The position numbers were made by a program, and so were the translations under genes. This document shows positions 62,498 to 64,000 of a stretch of DNA of 64,000 nucleotides, in pieces; positions within the stretch are counted from its first letter, which is position 1; every line of letters starts with the position of its first letter. The stretch is taken from contig JARCOQ010000001.1 in assembly GCA_029207755.1 (NCBI GenBank), positions 93,111,637 to 93,175,636 of the forward strand, in the 5' to 3' direction. Below the pieces are notes generated by a model, which saw only the letters and a program-made list of their open reading frames with translations, searched no databases and was not told the DNA's origin. The DNA comes from Chamaea fasciata (lineage: Eukaryota; Chordata; Aves; Passeriformes; Sylviidae).

Positions 62498-63173
62498 AAT
62501 GGTACAGATATGCTTTTCCTGCAATATGCAAGGAACAGAAGGTAGAACATAAGCTATAGGAGGAATAGCAATGAACAGGGGGAGGAAAAAATTGTTATGG
62601 TCATTCCTATCTAAACTGACGGTGATTTATGACTTGGATATATTCACCTAAAGAAAAGACTGAGTTGTTAGCAGTGGAGGCCATTTCAAGTGATCAGCTC
62701 TACAGACACAAACTTAACACAAAAATGCTTGGATATGGCACTGATGAAAACTAATATAAAAGCCTGACTGCAACAACATTCATCAGCGTTTGTCTTGACA
62801 AGACCTGTGAAATCCCCTGCTTCAGCTGAGAAAAAAACCCGTGCTCTTTCCTGGGCTGTGCTAAAGAATAAAACCAGGACCACTTATTTTCAGCCAAATG
62901 TTGCTAGACAAGAAAGCTAATAATTTAGGCATTTTGTGATAATCTGCTTTGAGTCAGGCCTAATAGAAGACTGAAAGAAATCTTGTTATTATACCAGGAA
63001 AAACACAGAAATACTCTAGAAACATTATTAATGGAGCAGAAGAGGCATTACACCTGGACGGTCTTTGAAAGCTTATTTTTCAAGGTTTCTGTCTTGCCGG
63101 TTGTTATTTAATGTCACTTGGCAAAATGCTGTTTTTGACCAGAGGTCACAGAAGACTAATTTACTGACCATTT

Positions 63174-63188
63174 CCCCCCCTTTTTTTT
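63174..63188. repeat. C7T8 homopolymer junction
   Basis: Seven C followed directly by eight T. Confidence 0.9.
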
Positions 63189-64000
63189 CCAAAGCAATTT
63201 TCCATATCAGTCTCAGTACTGTAAAATCATTGAGAGAATCAACAATTGAGAACATGTAAAGAAACTATTTATTAAACATATATCTAAATCAACATGAGCA
63301 GATCAAGCAGTTTTAAGAAGGAATTAGCAGTGCAAACATACGACATTCACATTTAAATGAGAACATGGTGGTAACTTTTTAATACACTTTATATGTGTGT
63401 GGTAAAGGGAATGTACAGGGACAAAGAAACATCAATATTCCCTCACATCCATCAAACAGTACCTTCTAGAGACTAATGATTTAAATCTCTGAGGGCATCT
63501 CAGTCTCAAATTTGGTTGCTTTGTGAAACTGTCGCATCCTTGGCTTGTACACACTTTGGCCTATCAGTCACTGTGGTATGGACCTGCAAAAACCAAAGCT
63601 TTCTTCTGCTTCAAAGACAGATGGAGAAACTACTTTGGTTTCTTAACCATTAGCTTTGAAACACCATCATACCTAGCGTTTGGGTAAGAAGAATATACAC
63701 CACAGTCCAAGAGCAAAATTCTGATTTTGTATGTTCCTATCAACTGAGAGAAACAAGAACACAAGTTGGTGCTACATGTTGTTTCTTTGAGAGAAAGATA
63801 ATTCTTTTGAATAAGTTTTCCAATAGTTTGCAGCAATAGAGCATTAAAGTAGCATGTGTAGCATATATGCAGTAGGAACTGATCAGTGCTGCTCTGATGA
63901 GCAGCAAAGGGCCATATTCTTACATTACTCCACCAGAAGCTGCCTGGAAAATCAGCAGAAAAAGAAAGTATTGGCTTATCATATAAGACTACTTCCTCCT

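Larger units (their letters stand above)
61502..64000. other. unique non-coding stretch, ORF-rich at its start
   Basis: From about 61650 to 62060 both strands are open over several hundred bases (134 codons on minus, 89 on plus), but no product is recognisable. Beyond that: an imperfect 39-bp-period repeat at 62435-62497 and a C7T8 junction at 63174-63188. Nothing else seen. Confidence 0.55.

Overview
The window looks like vertebrate, most probably avian, non-coding DNA: AT-rich, CpG-poor, with scattered short in-frame ATG ORFs, none longer than 163 codons, none with a recognisable protein and none forming a spliced gene model that I can support. The bird assignment rests on three observations: a 572-bp solo LTR at 28733-29304 that matches from memory a common avian endogenous-retrovirus LTR family (probably ERVL-type), a CR1-type LINE fragment at 43600-43830, and an otherwise very low density of recognisable transposons. 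I found no rRNA, tRNA, known microRNA, CRISPR array, CpG island or bacterial-style operon. The best description is a gene desert or part of a very long intron.

Layout. 1-16 kb: unique AT-rich DNA with two G/T-only low-complexity islands (7879-7951, 8937-8998), a 28-bp perfect hairpin (9397-9424) and a candidate regulatory block (about 12.6-12.96 kb) with an NFI-like palindrome and an exact 11-bp tandem repeat. 16.36-17.26 kb: a decayed LINE of the CR1/L3/L2 group, whose broken reverse-transcriptase reading frame can still be read in two frames. 17-27 kb: unique DNA with palindromes and A/C-rich simple sequence. 27.1-29.3 kb: the most structured interval, with a CA/TA microsatellite, a 154-bp run containing only G and T, a CTCF-like site abutting a small perfect hairpin, and the solo LTR. 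29.3-47 kb: mostly unique sequence with several stretches that have the look of conserved non-coding elements (subjective), a 17-bp-arm hairpin (36219-36255), a 38-bp tandem duplication (42776-42851) and the ancient CR1 fragment. 47-64 kb: unique sequence with a 39-nt T tract and a 41-nt A tract.

No genes can be shown to work together here. The real content is repeat archaeology, DNA-secondary-structure motifs and possible cis-regulatory sequence. I did not find a new biological system. The most worthwhile follow-ups are the reverse-transcriptase relic, the LTR, the CTCF/hairpin pair, and whether the named unique blocks are conserved across amniotes.
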